Notes: generated by a model from the letters alone, not told the origin. Positions 24,595-36,172 are shown, numbered from the stretch's first letter. The stretch: 64,000 nucleotides of DNA from Arctopsyche grandis (GCF_051622035.1 NC_135355.1:31312986-31376985), one strand, 5' to 3'. Numbers and translations: made by a program.

Positions 24595-24848
24595 CTATGT
24601 ACGTAGTAACAATAGATGAAGTTTTGTGATCATGCGAAAATTCGAACTCGAGATTTTGACTGATTCGAACTCAGAATCGATCACTGATCACGTTTTCATG
24701 ATCTAGAAAAAATGTGTGTGCGTGTGTCTGTGTGTGTGTGTATTTTGGGGATATTTTTAGCACCGTTAGTCCTATCGAAATGAAACTTAGTATTGGTTAA
24801 TGAAATTCTTATCGACATGTCGTGATTTTTTTTCAAATTTTTAAGTTG
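24590..24848 (+). repeat. repeat R1 head with GT microsatellite
   Basis: Same head block as 11605-11860 and the minus-strand copy at 60065-60262, including GATCATGCGAAAATTCGAAC and a GT run at 24716-24741. It leads directly into the ~150-bp tandem array. Confidence 0.78.
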
Positions 24849-26690
24849 ACCGGAAATGGTACCTCCCCTTATAGGTGTCCTCTTTTTTTTTAAGTTTTTG
24901 AATTCAATTATCTCCCAAACCACTAACTGAATCAGACTGAATTTTTTTTAAATATGATAGAAATAATAATTTTTATAACCTTATATTTTTGTATCTGAAC
25001 CGGAAGTAGTACTTTTACTCTAGATAATCGAGGTTTTTTATGTTTTTCTCAGAAACCTTTTGGTTTATTGAACTGAAATTTCATATCTAAAAGTTTAAGC
25101 TTAATACCAAATTATATATAAAATTTAGTAAGTATCTGTCAACCGGAAGTGGCAGTTTACTCTTGTTCGATTTTTCTTCCACTATTTTTTTCGACCTCTT
25201 TAACATGTGTGTTCGTCACAAAAAAATTCAAGTAAAATTCTTGTAGCAATGTAATGAAAACAAAAAAAAAAATATTAAATTTTATAAACCGGAAGTGGGA
25301 TTTTTTTCACTTAGGAAGGTTGAAAATGTTGTGCCCACTACTCTGTCCACACCCCTGAACGTATTAAGCTGAAAATTTATATTTCTATCCTTTATGTACT
25401 ACCTTAGAGCTGGTAGGGTTTTGGTCAGAATTCGTAAACCGGAAGTAGTATTTTTTTTAAAAACAATATTTCATTATTTTTTCATCATTTTATTTTGACC
25501 TTTTAAATTGTTTTAAGCTTCTTGATATTTATTGAGTATAATAAAGATAGTGATTTTAAGTAAAAAAAAAAAAAATTACTTAATTTAATGAACCGGAAGT
25601 GGGATTTTTTTCCTCGTAGAAAGGTCAAAGATGTTGTGCCCACTACTCTGTCCGCACCCCTGAACGTATTAAGCTGAAAATTTATATTTCTATCCTTTAT
25701 GTAGCCAGCAGCGTGGCTCGGTCGTTAAGCTTCTGCTTAACACTGAGAGGCGCCGAGTTCGATCCCTTGAGCTGACCTCGATTGAAAAAGAATTTTTCTG
25801 AGTATATCTGTAATGCTGCTGGTCAGACCAGGATTTGTGACTCCTGGTTGATCGTTTCCTATCAGAGTTTGCCAATTTTCTCTGATTTCATTGTTGAAAC
25901 GATTCCCGATTAAAAATTGGCTAAAAATCCTTCCTACCCACTATGTCACCACTATTTGAGTATGATTAATGTAAAATATTACAATAAAAATGTATGTACA
26001 ATTCATAGATGTCTCGTTAATTGTCGAGTTTGTCAGTGTCTCGTAATTTAGCGACTTATATAATAAAAAAAAAATGCTGTATTGTTTGTAATTTGGCCAG
26101 GAAGGCGCATTGGGGTTTACCTGTAATGCCTTCCTGGTATGAAATAAAATAAAATAAATAAATAAATAAATAAATAAATTTATGTACTAACTTAGAGCTG
26201 GTAGGGTTTTGGTCAGAACTCGTAAACCGGAAGTAATATATTTTTTAAAAACAATATTTTATTATTTTTTCATTATTTTATTTTGACCTTTTAAATTGTT
26301 TTAAGCTTCTTGATATTTATTGAGCATAATAAAGATAGTGATTTTAAGTAAAAAAAAAAAATACTTAATTTAATGAACCGGAAGTGGGATTGTTTTCCTC
26401 GTAGAAAGGTCAAAAATGTTGTGCCCACTACTCTGTCCACACCCCTGAACGTATTAAGCTGAAAATTTATATTTCTATCCTTTTTGTACTAACTTAGAGC
26501 TGGTAGGGTTTTGGTCAGAATTTGTAAACCGAAAGTAGTATTTTTTTTCAAAACAATATTTCATTATTTTATTTTGACCTTTAAAATTATTTTTATTTTC
26601 TTGATATTTAATGAGTATAATACTGATAGTGATTTTTAGTAATAAAAACTTTGAACAAAATCTGACAACCGGAAGTAGAACTTTTGTTTT
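24849..26690 (+). repeat. ~150-bp tandem array with ACCGGAAGT core
   Basis: The core ACCGGAA(A/G)T starts at 24849, 24999, 25142, 25288, 25438, 25592, 26226, 26377, 26528 (ACCGAAAGT) and 26668. Spacings are 150, 143, 146, 150, 154, 634, 151, 151 and 140; the 634 gap becomes about 150 after removing the SINE and one target copy. Units share further phrases such as TTAGAGCTGGTAGGGTTTTG and CCCACTACTCTGTCC. Alternating units look more alike, suggesting a ~300-bp higher-order period. No coding capacity. Confidence 0.88.
25704..26178 (+). mobile_element. full-length tRNA-derived SINE, tail type A, with TSD
   Basis: The target duplication TTTATGTA is exact (25696-25703 and 26179-26186). The head starts GCCAGCAGCGTGGCTCGG with Pol III box A-like TGGCTCGGTCG and box B GTTCGATCC. 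The SINE body follows, and then a 3' stem-loop: CCAGGAAGG, CG bulge, CATT, loop GGGGTTTACCTGT, AATG, CCTTCCTGG (about 26098-26137). A TAAA-repeat tail ends it. This is the reference copy for the family in this window and sits inside the 150-bp array. Confidence 0.93.
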
Positions 26691-26984
26691 GTGCAAGTTT
26701 CCATACATTTGCGCTCAATTTGTATCGCTATCATAGTCATCAGTTCAATATCGAATTTTGTTTTGTAACCTTCTTATATTCCTCAAATACATAGATTAAG
26801 TCATGGGTTGGTCACACCCGAATTTTTTTTTATATTTTGGCAACAGTAGTACTAACTATAGGTACTAACAGCCACACATCTGCTTAACTTTAAGCGTTTT
26901 TCTTAATAAATAATGAGTATTTAAATTATGAAACAAAAATATGTGTTGTTAATATGATATTATACTCGAAACCAAGTCAAAATT

Positions 26985-27066
26985 TGATGATTCGGATTAT
27001 CCGTGCTTTTCAATTATCCGTGCCCTCCCTCTCCAGCATTAGCCCGGATAATCGAGAGTATACTGT
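26985..27066 (-). mobile_element. pogo/Tigger-like terminal sequence
   Basis: Read on the minus strand the end is CAGTATACTCTCGATTATCC followed by GGGC, with GGATTATCCG repeats inside. This closely resembles pogo-type terminal repeats. A TA follows the terminus as expected for the target. No partner end was identified, so this is a fragment. Confidence 0.45.
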
Positions 27067-28328
27067 ATATGTAATGTTTGGGTTATTGAAGATCGTCCTC
27101 GAACTATTTAAAATAAAATATAATGTGTTCTTCACGTGTTTGCTGATTTTCACAATCTCAAAATGATCACAAAACACATGTTCACTTTGATGATAATTTG
27201 ACAGATTTTCTAAATGGATTTTTTGAAAGTTATGTACACATGTACATTTGTTCTGAATCTACACCGCTAATTAAAGAGTATTCACACTTGGCTGAAAACT
27301 TAAGCCAGATAGACAGAAAAAAAGTGAATGTCAACGATTGAATAAATATCGTTTGAAATCGCCTCGAATATAAAAAAATAAAATATGGCATTGCATATTT
27401 CATCGTCCGATTCGACATCAGTCAAGCTGTCATCAATCTCGACATGGAAAATGTGCACTTTTACGGACGCATTTGACATTCGATCCTCAGGTAAATGTGC
27501 CAACGCGTAACGGTAAAATGCAGATTAGATCGCATTACCGACTTATAGCGTATGTATCAAGGGGGCGTATCATACGCAAAATCAACAATCACCTCACGCA
27601 TCGTTCTCAATATCGTTGATTTGTTTAAAACTGACACATATCCGATTAGCGTTGACGCGTAATTGCTATTTAATATTATACTTGGGTTTCGGTCGTTATT
27701 GGTGTGACTAATTACCGATATCTAAACTATGTGCACTTAAAATATGATATGTTGTTAAATTGATTTATTTCGAGGCATTTGTATCGATTCTGCTCCTATC
27801 TAAATAGACAAGGTTTGGCTGATAAGTAAGATTAATCGTAAAATCCTTTTAGATAATTTTTAGATTTCTAATTATTGAAATATATACATACGTGTATGTA
27901 TGTACTTGCGTCACATTGCATTGATGCATTGTATTATCCAAGTGTACGTCGCGGCTCGGCACAGCACTGCACGGAAAATACTATTTCAATTCATATTCTA
28001 CAGCACCGCCCGTTTTCGGCACGTTCATACTTGTTTTGGACGAGTGCAAGGCAAAATCGGCTTACATATACATTATAGAGCGCGACAACGCCTCGCAAAT
28101 ATTGCTTGGGTGGTATCTTAGTGTCAATATTGTTACAATATGACGTTTCCGAAAGTATTTATATGCACATGGCAGCACCTTCGTCAGTACGGGTGCAGTC
28201 GCCACTGTGATATTACGTAATGCCTGAATATTTCCACAGTGGTTAAAGAAAACCGGTTCTGCCTGATACGTGTCGCTTACTGCTGCTACGATACGTCACG
28301 TACATATTTATTTTTATTTTTATTTTAC
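27067..28328. other. intergenic sequence
   Basis: No supported gene. Overlapping short frames near 27230-27503 and 27875-28121 show no domains. A mariner-like string (TTGGCTGATAAG, near 27815) stands alone. Confidence 0.4.
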
Positions 28329-28589
28329 ATATATACCAGGAAGGCCTTACAGGAAAATCCCAATGCGCCTTCCTGGCCAATTACAAATACAAATGCAGCA
28401 TTTTTTATTATAATTCGTTGAATTGCGAGACACTGAAAAAACTCGCAAATTAACGAGACATCTATGAATTGTACATAAATTCTTATTGTACATCCATCAA
28501 ATTTCAAATAGTGGTGACATAGTAGGTAGGAAGGATTTTTAGCCAATTTTTTTTTCCGGGAACCGTTTCAACAATGAAATCAGAGAAAA

Positions 28590-30317
28590 TTGGCAAACTC
28601 TGATAGGAAACGATCAACCTGGAGTCACAAATCCAGGTCTGACCAACAGCATACTCTGAAAAATTCATTTTCATTCAGGGATAGATACATCAATAGTGTG
28701 AATGATATAGTTAATTCAATACAAACAAGGCATAATAGTGTGAATGATGATATTAATTTGGGTTTAAATAAGTTTGAAAGGTTTAAATTAGTGGAAATGG
28801 AGGGATTAAATGGTGTATTGAAGGGCATGAAATCAGTTTCTAGTATGGATGGATTGACTCTAGATATTTTAATCAACACTTGGGACATGGTTGGACCTCA
28901 GTTACTGAAATTAATAAATGAATCGTTAGAAGTGGGATCCGTCCCGGATGCATGGAAGGTGTCTACTATTGTACCGGTACCAAAGGTTACGGGCACACAT
29001 AAAGCCAGTGAAATGAGGCCCATCAATATGTTACCAATTGTTGAGAAGATGCTGGAGGAAATCGTTATGATTCAATTGAAAGAGTTCATTAGTATAAATG
29101 ATTGTTTGGTTGTGGAACAGTCTGGATTTAGAGTGAAACATTCAACAGAAACCGCTATCCAATTGGTGGTTTCTGATTGGATGGAGACGATGGATGAATC
29201 TAGCATGGTTGTTGGAGCAGTTTTTCTAGATTTTAAGCGAGCGTTCGAGACAGTAGATAGGAATATTTTATTACAAAAATTATATAAGTTAGGAATAAAT
29301 GGTATAGTATTAAAGTGGCTTCAATCATACTTAAATAATAGAAGGCAAAGAGTAAAAATTGATAAGGTGTTATCCTCTGAATTTGTAACACCTCATGGAG
29401 TGCCGCAAGGGTCCAAATTGGGACCCTTATTATTTATATTATATATAAACGATATTGTTAAGGTAATTAAGATGTGTAAAATACATTTGTTTGCAGATGA
29501 TACATTGATATATATAATTGGAAAGAATGTTGATGTAATGTCTGAGATTTTAAATATAGAATTAAATTATGTGAATGACTGGTTGTGTGAAAATAAATTA
29601 AAGTTGAATGTGAATAAAACAAAAATGATGTGGTTGAATGGTAAAAATAAAAATATATTGAATGAAATTAGAATTGATGATAAGTTAATTGAAAAAGTTG
29701 AAAATATAAAATACTTAGGTGTATACATAGATTCAGGACTAAATTTTAAAATGCACGCTGACTATATAATAAAAAAAATGGCTAGAAAAGTTGGTGTATT
29801 ATGTAGATTAAGAAATATTTTAAGTAAAAAAAGTAAAATTTTAGTGTTTAATTCAATTGTCTTGCCACATGTGGTTTATTGTGCCACTGTGCTTAATTTG
29901 TTTAGTGGCCAAGATTTAGAAAAAATGCAAAAAATACAGAATAAAGCTATGAGAGCTATTTTGAATGTGAGTAGATTTAAGAGTATTGGAAGTATGTTAG
30001 ATGAATTAGGATGGATGAGTATTAGAATTAGTCTAAATATTAGTACATTGTCTTTTGTTTATAAGTTAGATCATAAGTTATTACCTAAGTATTTTGATGA
30101 TTATATAATAAGGAATAGAGATAAACATAGTTTTTATACTAGAAATAAGGACAAACTAGTTGTAAGTAGAGTAAGAAAGAATAAGACGGCTGGGGGTGTT
30201 TTTCACAGGGGTGTGCTCATGTATAATGCCCTCCCTGAGTGCGTCAGGTCTGCTAAAAACATGGATGCATTCCTGCGAGGTGCGAAGAGACACCTCTGTG
30301 AGGGACAGTACATATAA
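28590..30317 (+). CDS. LINE reverse transcriptase (non-LTR retrotransposon, 5'-truncated ORF2)
   Basis: A 575-codon open frame, the longest in the window. The first ~29 residues come from antisense SINE sequence; the LINE protein starts near residue 30. Motifs in order: SSMDGLTLDIL (about 88-98), a palm start with IVPVPKV and MRPINMLPIVEKMLEEI (about 125-160), SGFRVKHSTETAI, VFLDFKRAFETVDRNIL, HGVPQGSKLGPLLFILYIND, and the catalytic FADD at 301-304, then a C-terminal thumb and connection. Polymerase residues are present and the frame is unbroken, so this is a young copy of a CR1/Jockey-like element. No endonuclease domain is present because the 5' part is missing. Without its own promoter it is unlikely to be mobile. 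Confidence 0.9.
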   Translation: MANSDRKRSTWSHKSRSDQQHTLKNSFSFRDRYINSVNDIVNSIQTRHNSVNDDINLGLNKFERFKLVEMEGLNGVLKGMKSVSSMDGLTLDILINTWDMVGPQLLKLINESLEVGSVPDAWKVSTIVPVPKVTGTHKASEMRPINMLPIVEKMLEEIVMIQLKEFISINDCLVVEQSGFRVKHSTETAIQLVVSDWMETMDESSMVVGAVFLDFKRAFETVDRNILLQKLYKLGINGIVLKWLQSYLNNRRQRVKIDKVLSSEFVTPHGVPQGSKLGPLLFILYINDIVKVIKMCKIHLFADDTLIYIIGKNVDVMSEILNIELNYVNDWLCENKLKLNVNKTKMMWLNGKNKNILNEIRIDDKLIEKVENIKYLGVYIDSGLNFKMHADYIIKKMARKVGVLCRLRNILSKKSKILVFNSIVLPHVVYCATVLNLFSGQDLEKMQKIQNKAMRAILNVSRFKSIGSMLDELGWMSIRISLNISTLSFVYKLDHKLLPKYFDDYIIRNRDKHSFYTRNKDKLVVSRVRKNKTAGGVFHRGVLMYNALPECVRSAKNMDAFLRGAKRHLCEGQYI

Positions 30318-30408
30318 GTTAATTATAAATTTTAGAGTTAAGTATAATAATTAAGATGTATTTTTTTTTAAATTAGCTTGATAGCTAAAATATATATATA
30401 AATAAAAT
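28677..30408 (+). mobile_element. LINE insertion (ORF2 3' part plus 3' UTR)
   Basis: The inserted unit begins near GGATAGATACATC and ends with an A/T-rich tail (aaataaaataaat) just before the SINE head. Its 90-bp 3' UTR holds a small hairpin TTAGCT-TGAT-AGCTAA near 30374-30389. The insertion orientation is opposite to that of the host SINE. Confidence 0.75.
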
Positions 30409-30472
30409 AAATAGAACCCGGCACCTTCTTGACGGTAAGCAGAAGCTTAACGTCCGAGCTATGCTGCTGGCT

Positions 30473-31026
30473 ATATATATTACGGAACATATGAATGTGT
30501 TTATTGAATTTACTAAAGAATATTTTTCGAACTGTTTACGTTCAGTTGTCGGTCTATGCTGTGTATACTATACTATAAATTAATCTTTAGTATTGATTTA
30601 AATATTCTTTATTCATCAATTTATAATTAATTAAAATCAGATACTCTATAGTGGTTTGTCCAAATTGTAAAAAATAATAAATGGAACTTATCTTAAATTA
30701 ATATTAATCTAAAAATACGCTAAACGTATATATTGATTTCACTGAATAAATATCACAGAATATTTTAGCTGGTTTTAAAAATGTATGTATTCTTAAATTT
30801 TACCGTTTGGTCAGACATTCTGTTCATAACTTTAAACCCTACATTTTAAAAATATGATAAATATAATTTTTTGTAATAATTGGTTTTGTATTGTATCCAT
30901 AATGTGAGGTGTCCTGATCGACAAGTAATTTATCTAAAATTGGGACTTTTAACTGTTCCGATAGGTCCCTTTGGGACTCCTGGGACAACCTCAAATCATA
31001 TACATATAATGTTACATATATATAAA
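30473..31026. other. AT-rich intergenic sequence
   Basis: No gene or repeat recognised. Confidence 0.45.
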
Positions 31027-31160
31027 GAGCGGGCCAACTTTGCGCAGTTCATTGTTCGCCGTTCTTTGTTCATTTTTATGATGAACCTTTTTTTTATGCT
31101 CTCTAGCTTTGTAGTTTGCCCTGTTTCCTGGAAAAAGCACGCTTCAGGTCCTATCTATAG
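31027..31160. mobile_element. MITE family M2 copy, ends eroded
   Basis: Carries the M2 core GTTCATTTTTATGATGAACC, then CTCTAGCTTTGTA and CTGGAAAAAGCACGCTTC. The right end is close to the consensus; the left end has diverged. Confidence 0.7.
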
Positions 31161-33792
31161 TTATATAATACATTAACAATAATCCATATACACATGTTAA
31201 CACATGATCATGAGTGTTATTATTTGAAAAACGATTGATTTACACAAAGTTACTATGTATGTATAGTCAATATTGTTTATTAGACAAGATAATGATCAAT
31301 TTTGTCATAAAAATTCCACAAAATGAAACGTTTTATTTTCATTACAGGTTTTGATGCCTTTTTGATCGCCGCGATTATATACATACATAACATAATTATG
31401 TACGTAAGGAACGTACATACATCGCGCAGATGTATGTACTTTTATTCAAGTAACAAAACGACGCGCGACGTTATGTTTTGTTATTTTCCTTTTCTTAATT
31501 TATAATTTTTACAACAATAATCCATTGTGATCGCGTTTCGTTTCGATCGCATACAATGGGTCCGGTCGTACCAGCGGAAAAGTAAATGAAAATCGAAAAG
31601 CCGATAGCGGATCGGGGAGCACCATTGTTCATCGGTGCACCCGGGGCATCGCGCTGTTAACGCTTGTGTCGAAACCAAGACAATGCGAGGAGATTGTGCA
31701 CCCACGAGTGTGCTTTTGACCATGAATTTTTAATTCGAGAACTCCCATCACATTATATTTTGCCATCGAATAAGTGGCGCCTACAATGTGCCCACTTCCA
31801 TCACATATAATCGTTTTCCACCATCAATGGTGATATCTTTTGATTAGATCAAATTCTAATGCAATGCTAATCGTTTAATTGTATGCCAATAAAATTGTTT
31901 TGGAATTGTACTTTTTTTGCCGAACGTAGTATACGATTGAGAATAAAATAATAATATGATGAAAACACCATGCCATTTTCGTATGAATAGAGTAGCGTTC
32001 AACAAGTGACGCAGTATTGACATGCGTGTATGTAAATAAGTAGTTTGATGGGAGCGAATATACTACTTATTACACAAGCGCATAAGGTACATATTCGCTA
32101 GACACATTTTAAGTCATGTTTGCTAACGCTTTGTAGCTAATTCCTGTATTGAAAAATAATAAACGCGCTTTTCATAGTGTAGTTTGTAGGAATGTGGGTT
32201 GCAGTATTTTTGATGAAAAGGAAGTGGAGTCGGAGTCGTAAAAATTGAACAGCACTCGACTATTTTAAAATCCCATTTTAATGACTCAAAAATATTGTAT
32301 AAATAATGAATGTTATAGATCTCAAAATGTGACAATTAGCCTACTCGCCGCATTGATTGATAAGACTAAAAATTGTTTTGCCCGGAAGTGCTCTTACATA
32401 TATTTAGTCCTGGTAGTGAGTTTCTTGTTAATTAATTTTTAATTATTTAAACGCGAAGTGAAACTTAAAATTTATCGCACGTTTTATCGATACAAGTATA
32501 AATTATCGATAAATTAATTGAAAACGAGCTAATCCATACATTCGTATTCGGCTTACTGATTGCCAATTCGGTCAGCTTTTGTATGTCGTTTATATTGATT
32601 AAAGAAGCATGTTTCAAATTAGTGTTTCGGAAATTTTTCATCGTTGCTCCTACACTATAAAGCATATGTATGCAGTCTCGGCGAATAAAAGGAAAAATTC
32701 CACTCTTCCGTCGAGCCTGCTTTTAAGTTTTTCCGCTTTTCTTCCGCCGTGACGATTGTCGGAGTTTTTCATCATCATTATCGCGATGAAGATCGTCGTC
32801 TGATGCTGTGGATTCCGGCACCAGTTCGCTTTGATACTGTATCACTAGCGAGACTCATTTCCGTTGTAACGCGATATACCACGCATTGTGTTTTAACTTC
32901 CGACTCGTGTTTATATTTATCAAATGATTAAAATGAGCATGCCAAAGTCATTCATAACCCGTTTATCATGTTAAATTCCTCAACAAGATTTGGCCGCATA
33001 GAAGGTTATCATTATGGAGATGTCTTCTGAATATACATATTAGTGGTTTGAAGTGTATCTAAGATCTTAATAATAATGAGCGGAGAAAGTAATGGGCCGT
33101 TCTCGGCGATATAAATTTCATTGTTACGAGATCGTTACTTTTTCTCCACTCTATTTGTACCACAAATCATCGCTTGAATCATTCTGAACACGATGATTGC
33201 TGTTAATTTTACCGATATATAATTTCGGTGCAGCTCTTCCACGCCGGTATTAGTATAATGGATTCTGTATTGTTAATGATTGTCGTCTCGAGGAGATTCG
33301 ATCGTTCTGGTGTCTGTTTCCGTTTTGCCACGCCATTATATTTATCGTAATGACGATCTTGAGCCTTATGAATACACGATTACGTCAAATCGGCTTTTAA
33401 AAATTATGCGAATGCAACGGGTGAAAGCATTTTCTCGAATTTTCCGCGCTCGTACCGATCAAAATCGATTCGTTTCGAATTGGTCGAAAAATTCGGCCCC
33501 CCACAAACCTTATGGCACCATAGCAAGAAAGCGGGTCAAAAAATTCACTTTTCATCACGGAGAGAACACTACTTACTGCTGGATTTTACCCAGAAACAGT
33601 AAAAAAAAGTGAATTGCCAAAATTTTATGCTTTTTTATATTGAAAAACTCATAAAGGCATTGCATATACATACATATGTACATGGTAGGTACATATACAT
33701 ACATACATACATAGGTTTAAAAGAATTTGATAAATCTTTTACATTGCGGGTTTTTGAATTATTGATAATTTATTTTTTATTGTCATGACTAG
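31161..33792. other. unique-looking intergenic sequence
   Basis: I see no transposon signature here. Bases 31500-31740 and 32690-33600 are less AT-biased and more unique than their neighbours. The 110-codon frame at 33280-33612 has no recognised domain. A short inverted repeat GAGCGGAGAAAGTAA / TTACTTTTTCTCCACTC spans 33078-33152. These could hold regulatory sequence, but nothing specific is supported. Confidence 0.4.
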
Positions 33793-33957
33793 TGGCCGGA
33801 TCCACAGCGCGTCGTTTATTGTTCAATTGCTGTAAATGCTATTGTCCAATTGTTGTAAACGGTTCGCCCAACTTTTTTTTGTACTCTAGCTTTGTAAATA
33901 GAACCAAACCGCCCCGATTCCTAGAAAAAGCACTGTCTCTACCCGCAGTCTAGTCAT
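33793..33957. mobile_element. MITE family M2, diverged copy
   Basis: Contains CGTTTATTGTTCAATTG, CTCTAGCTTTGTAAATAGA and CCTAGAAAAAGCACTG in M2 order. Terminal repeats are eroded. Confidence 0.65.
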
Positions 33958-34059
33958 GACAGAAATTACCCCAACGTGACGCATATGATTAGATTATTTT
34001 TGTACACAAGTAAGTAATATCAATTTTTCAAAAATAACGGTACATGGATTACAATTGAG

Positions 34060-34399
34060 GCATCTAAATAAATAATGGTGGTTGAAAAATGATTGGGAAC
34101 TTCGAAAACAAGTCAAAATTTCCATGACGACATGGGGACGGGGGGGGGGGGGGGGGCGCCGGGGAGCCGCCGGATTCTGGTATAATATATAATTTTGAAA
34201 GAGATTTTGTAAGTTTGTAGCTATAGTTGGTAGGAAATCGAAAACAAGTCAGTTTCTATGACGATTCGATCAGTTGAATTATATTTTTTTCGATTCAAAT
34301 AAATTTAATAGAAAAACAAATGAATATTTACTATTAGATTCGCCTTGTTTAAGCTGTTTATATTACAAATACTGAGTGGAGCCGGGTAAAACAACTAGT
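34060..34399 (+). mobile_element. Helitron-like element H1, ends CTAGT
   Basis: The 3' end reads CTGAGTGGAGCCGGGTAAAA then CAACTAG|T, a form common to insect Helitrons, which end CTRR before a T. The body has GAAAGAGATTTTGTAAG, a tandem partial duplication of the TTCGAAAACAAGTCAA...ATGACGA unit and TTTACTATTAGATTCGCC. A 17-base G tract (34140-34156) interrupts the left unit. Other copies: 40769-41085, 55160-55344, 56155-56380 (minus), 59680-59912. Confidence 0.68.
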
Positions 34400-34566
34400 T
34401 AAATATAAATATTGAATTAAATACATTTAAAAGGAATTTGAAAAAAAATTCGACCGCGTGGGGATCGAACACATGACCGACGACACATTTCCTTTATTTT
34501 ATTTTTATTTAATAACTTAATATGCCAACACCCATGCGATGATATGTCATCGGGTACAACACTAGT
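34400..34566 (+). mobile_element. second Helitron-like 3' end (H2)
   Basis: A hairpin CGATGA-TATG-TCATCG is followed within 12 bases by CTAG|T (ending 34565), the standard Helitron 3' arrangement. A tRNA-like string GGGGATCGAACAC lies upstream near 34459-34471. A related end, CGGGTACAATACTAGT, is at 37053-37067. Confidence 0.5.
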
Positions 34567-34583
34567 TATACATAATCCTATAA

Positions 34584-34737
34584 GTAGAGGTAGGACCGGA
34601 AGCGTGCCGTTCTTTGTTTATTGTTCGCGATGCATTGTTCATTTTTATAATGAACCTTTTTTTTGCACTCTAGCTTTGTAAATAGACCTAAAACGCCCTT
34701 ATTCCTGGAAAAAGCACGCTTCCGGTCCTACCTCTAC
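34584..34737. mobile_element. MITE family M2, full-length copy
   Basis: Terminal inverted repeats GTAGAGGTAGGACCGGAAGC and GCTTCCGGTCCTACCTCTAC are perfect over 20 bp around a 154-bp unit. The centre has a second inverted pair GGTTCATTATAAAAATGAAC. Flanking duplication is not visible in this copy. Confidence 0.88.
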
Positions 34738-35867
34738 TCATCGAACATCATTCATAGAAAAATTGTTGTTACGGAATTTGAATGACACCACTGGATATCC
34801 GAGAATAATCATTTTGATAACATTTAATCTATATTACGGTATACATTTTACACAGTAATCCAAAATGAGAAGATAATGCTCACGGAATCGGAACGGATTA
34901 TTTAATAAATCTAATAATTCTAATATACATAGTAATTATTTCGTCATAGTTGTTTGAATACGGTTTATAGATACCTAGGGCGTTTAAATGACGACCGCTT
35001 ACCTTATCCGGATATTTGTCTGTTGGTTTTGAAATACAATATAATATTTACCTATCTAAAAATATTCGTAGGTATATAATATTTACCTACAAATAAATGT
35101 ACATATGAAATTAACAAATAAGCGCTTGTACCTAATGTCGAATCATCAAATTGCCGTTGTATTAATTGTGAGAAAGTAAAATCGAGTTTTGGTACGTACA
35201 AAAAAAACTACACACATCACGATATCGTGCGTTTGTTGATTTTGAGCGATAATTAAAAATGGCAGTCAATTTCCCATTTTATCTGGGTTAGCGATGTTAA
35301 CGCCATCGTCTACATATATATACATATATATCACTTCCGCATTAGATTTTTAGACGTTGTGCAAATACAAATAGACACGTCAATCACATCAAACGGTCCG
35401 ATGATAGTTTTAGGACTGTCTATATGTTCAAAATTCTACTGATGACACACCTTGATCAGGAACTGGCGGTGTCCTTATTGGGATCATCATCGTCGTCCCT
35501 CCAGACGGCGAGGCGTGCGTGACTCAAATTCTTCATTACTTCTACGAGAAACGTAATAAATTCGATGATACTATCGAAATGGCACTTTTGTTAAATTAAA
35601 TGTGTCTGTGATAACGGACCGCAGTGTGTTAACTGTCCTCTTTAGCCGCGGTCGATGTGATGGATTGTTAATTGCATATGTATTGTCAATGTATTCTATA
35701 ATGGGTGGTTGATAAGTACAGTTACAGCCTAATTAGTATTACCGTCAAATCTGACGGGAAATGATACCGAGCATTTTTTTGCTGAATCGAAGTGTGAAGT
35801 GGGGCGTAATATTATCTCTGTGGACGTAATATTATATTTATTTAAATTAAAATTTATATTTACCGTG
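34738..35867. other. intergenic sequence
   Basis: An isolated hAT MITE end (GAATGACACCACTGG, 34781-34795) matches the element at 779-1001. Otherwise no genes or repeats are supported. Confidence 0.4.
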
Positions 35868-36172
35868 GTGTCATTACAGGTTTTGTCCCAAGGCGACACC
35901 TATGCCCAAATTTGTAAATATGTACTTTTTATAAATCTAAAACATTATTACTATAAATTTGATATTAAATTTAAAAAATTGATGACAAATGAGAGGAAGT
36001 TGCCAATTTGCTTGGTTTCAACAATAAAATCAGATAAATTGGCAAACTCTGATTGGAAACGATAGACCTGGAGTCACATATATTCAAGGTCTGGTTAGCA
36101 ATACCGGGCCAGGGGTTGAACCCATAACCCCTTAGTTGATTATATGTTTGACACTGAGCTACGGTTGCTGGT
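35868..36172 (-). mobile_element. SINE with tail type B, full-length
   Basis: On the minus strand: tRNA-like head with box B (GGTTCAACCCC), body (CCAGACCTTGAATATATGTG, TCCAATCAGAGTTTGCC), and tail GGTGTCGCCTTGGGAC then AAAACCTGTAATGACACC. The outer GGTGTC/GACACC form the stem and the loop carries CCTGTAAT. It is the clearest type-B tail in the window. Confidence 0.83.

Larger units (their letters stand above)
28329..30472 (-). mobile_element. SINE (tail type A) split by a LINE insertion
   Basis: The left part (28329-28676) is a minus-strand SINE tail and body: ACCAGGAAGGCC ... GGCCTTCCTGGT-type hairpin, ACCGTTTCAAC, GGCAAACTCTGATAGG, AGTCACAAATCCAGG. The right part (30409-30472) is its tRNA-like head, ending GCTATGCTGCTGGC. 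About 20 bp of expected SINE around box B are missing at the junction, so insertion of the LINE was accompanied by a small deletion. Confidence 0.83.

Noticed and set aside
27805..27840. Mariner-like string TTGGCTGATAAG
   Set aside because: Only a dozen bases match, with no partner end, TA duplication or transposase.
33280..33612. 110-codon plus-strand frame
   Set aside because: No recognisable motif, domain or splice context; kept only as a remark in the surrounding interval.
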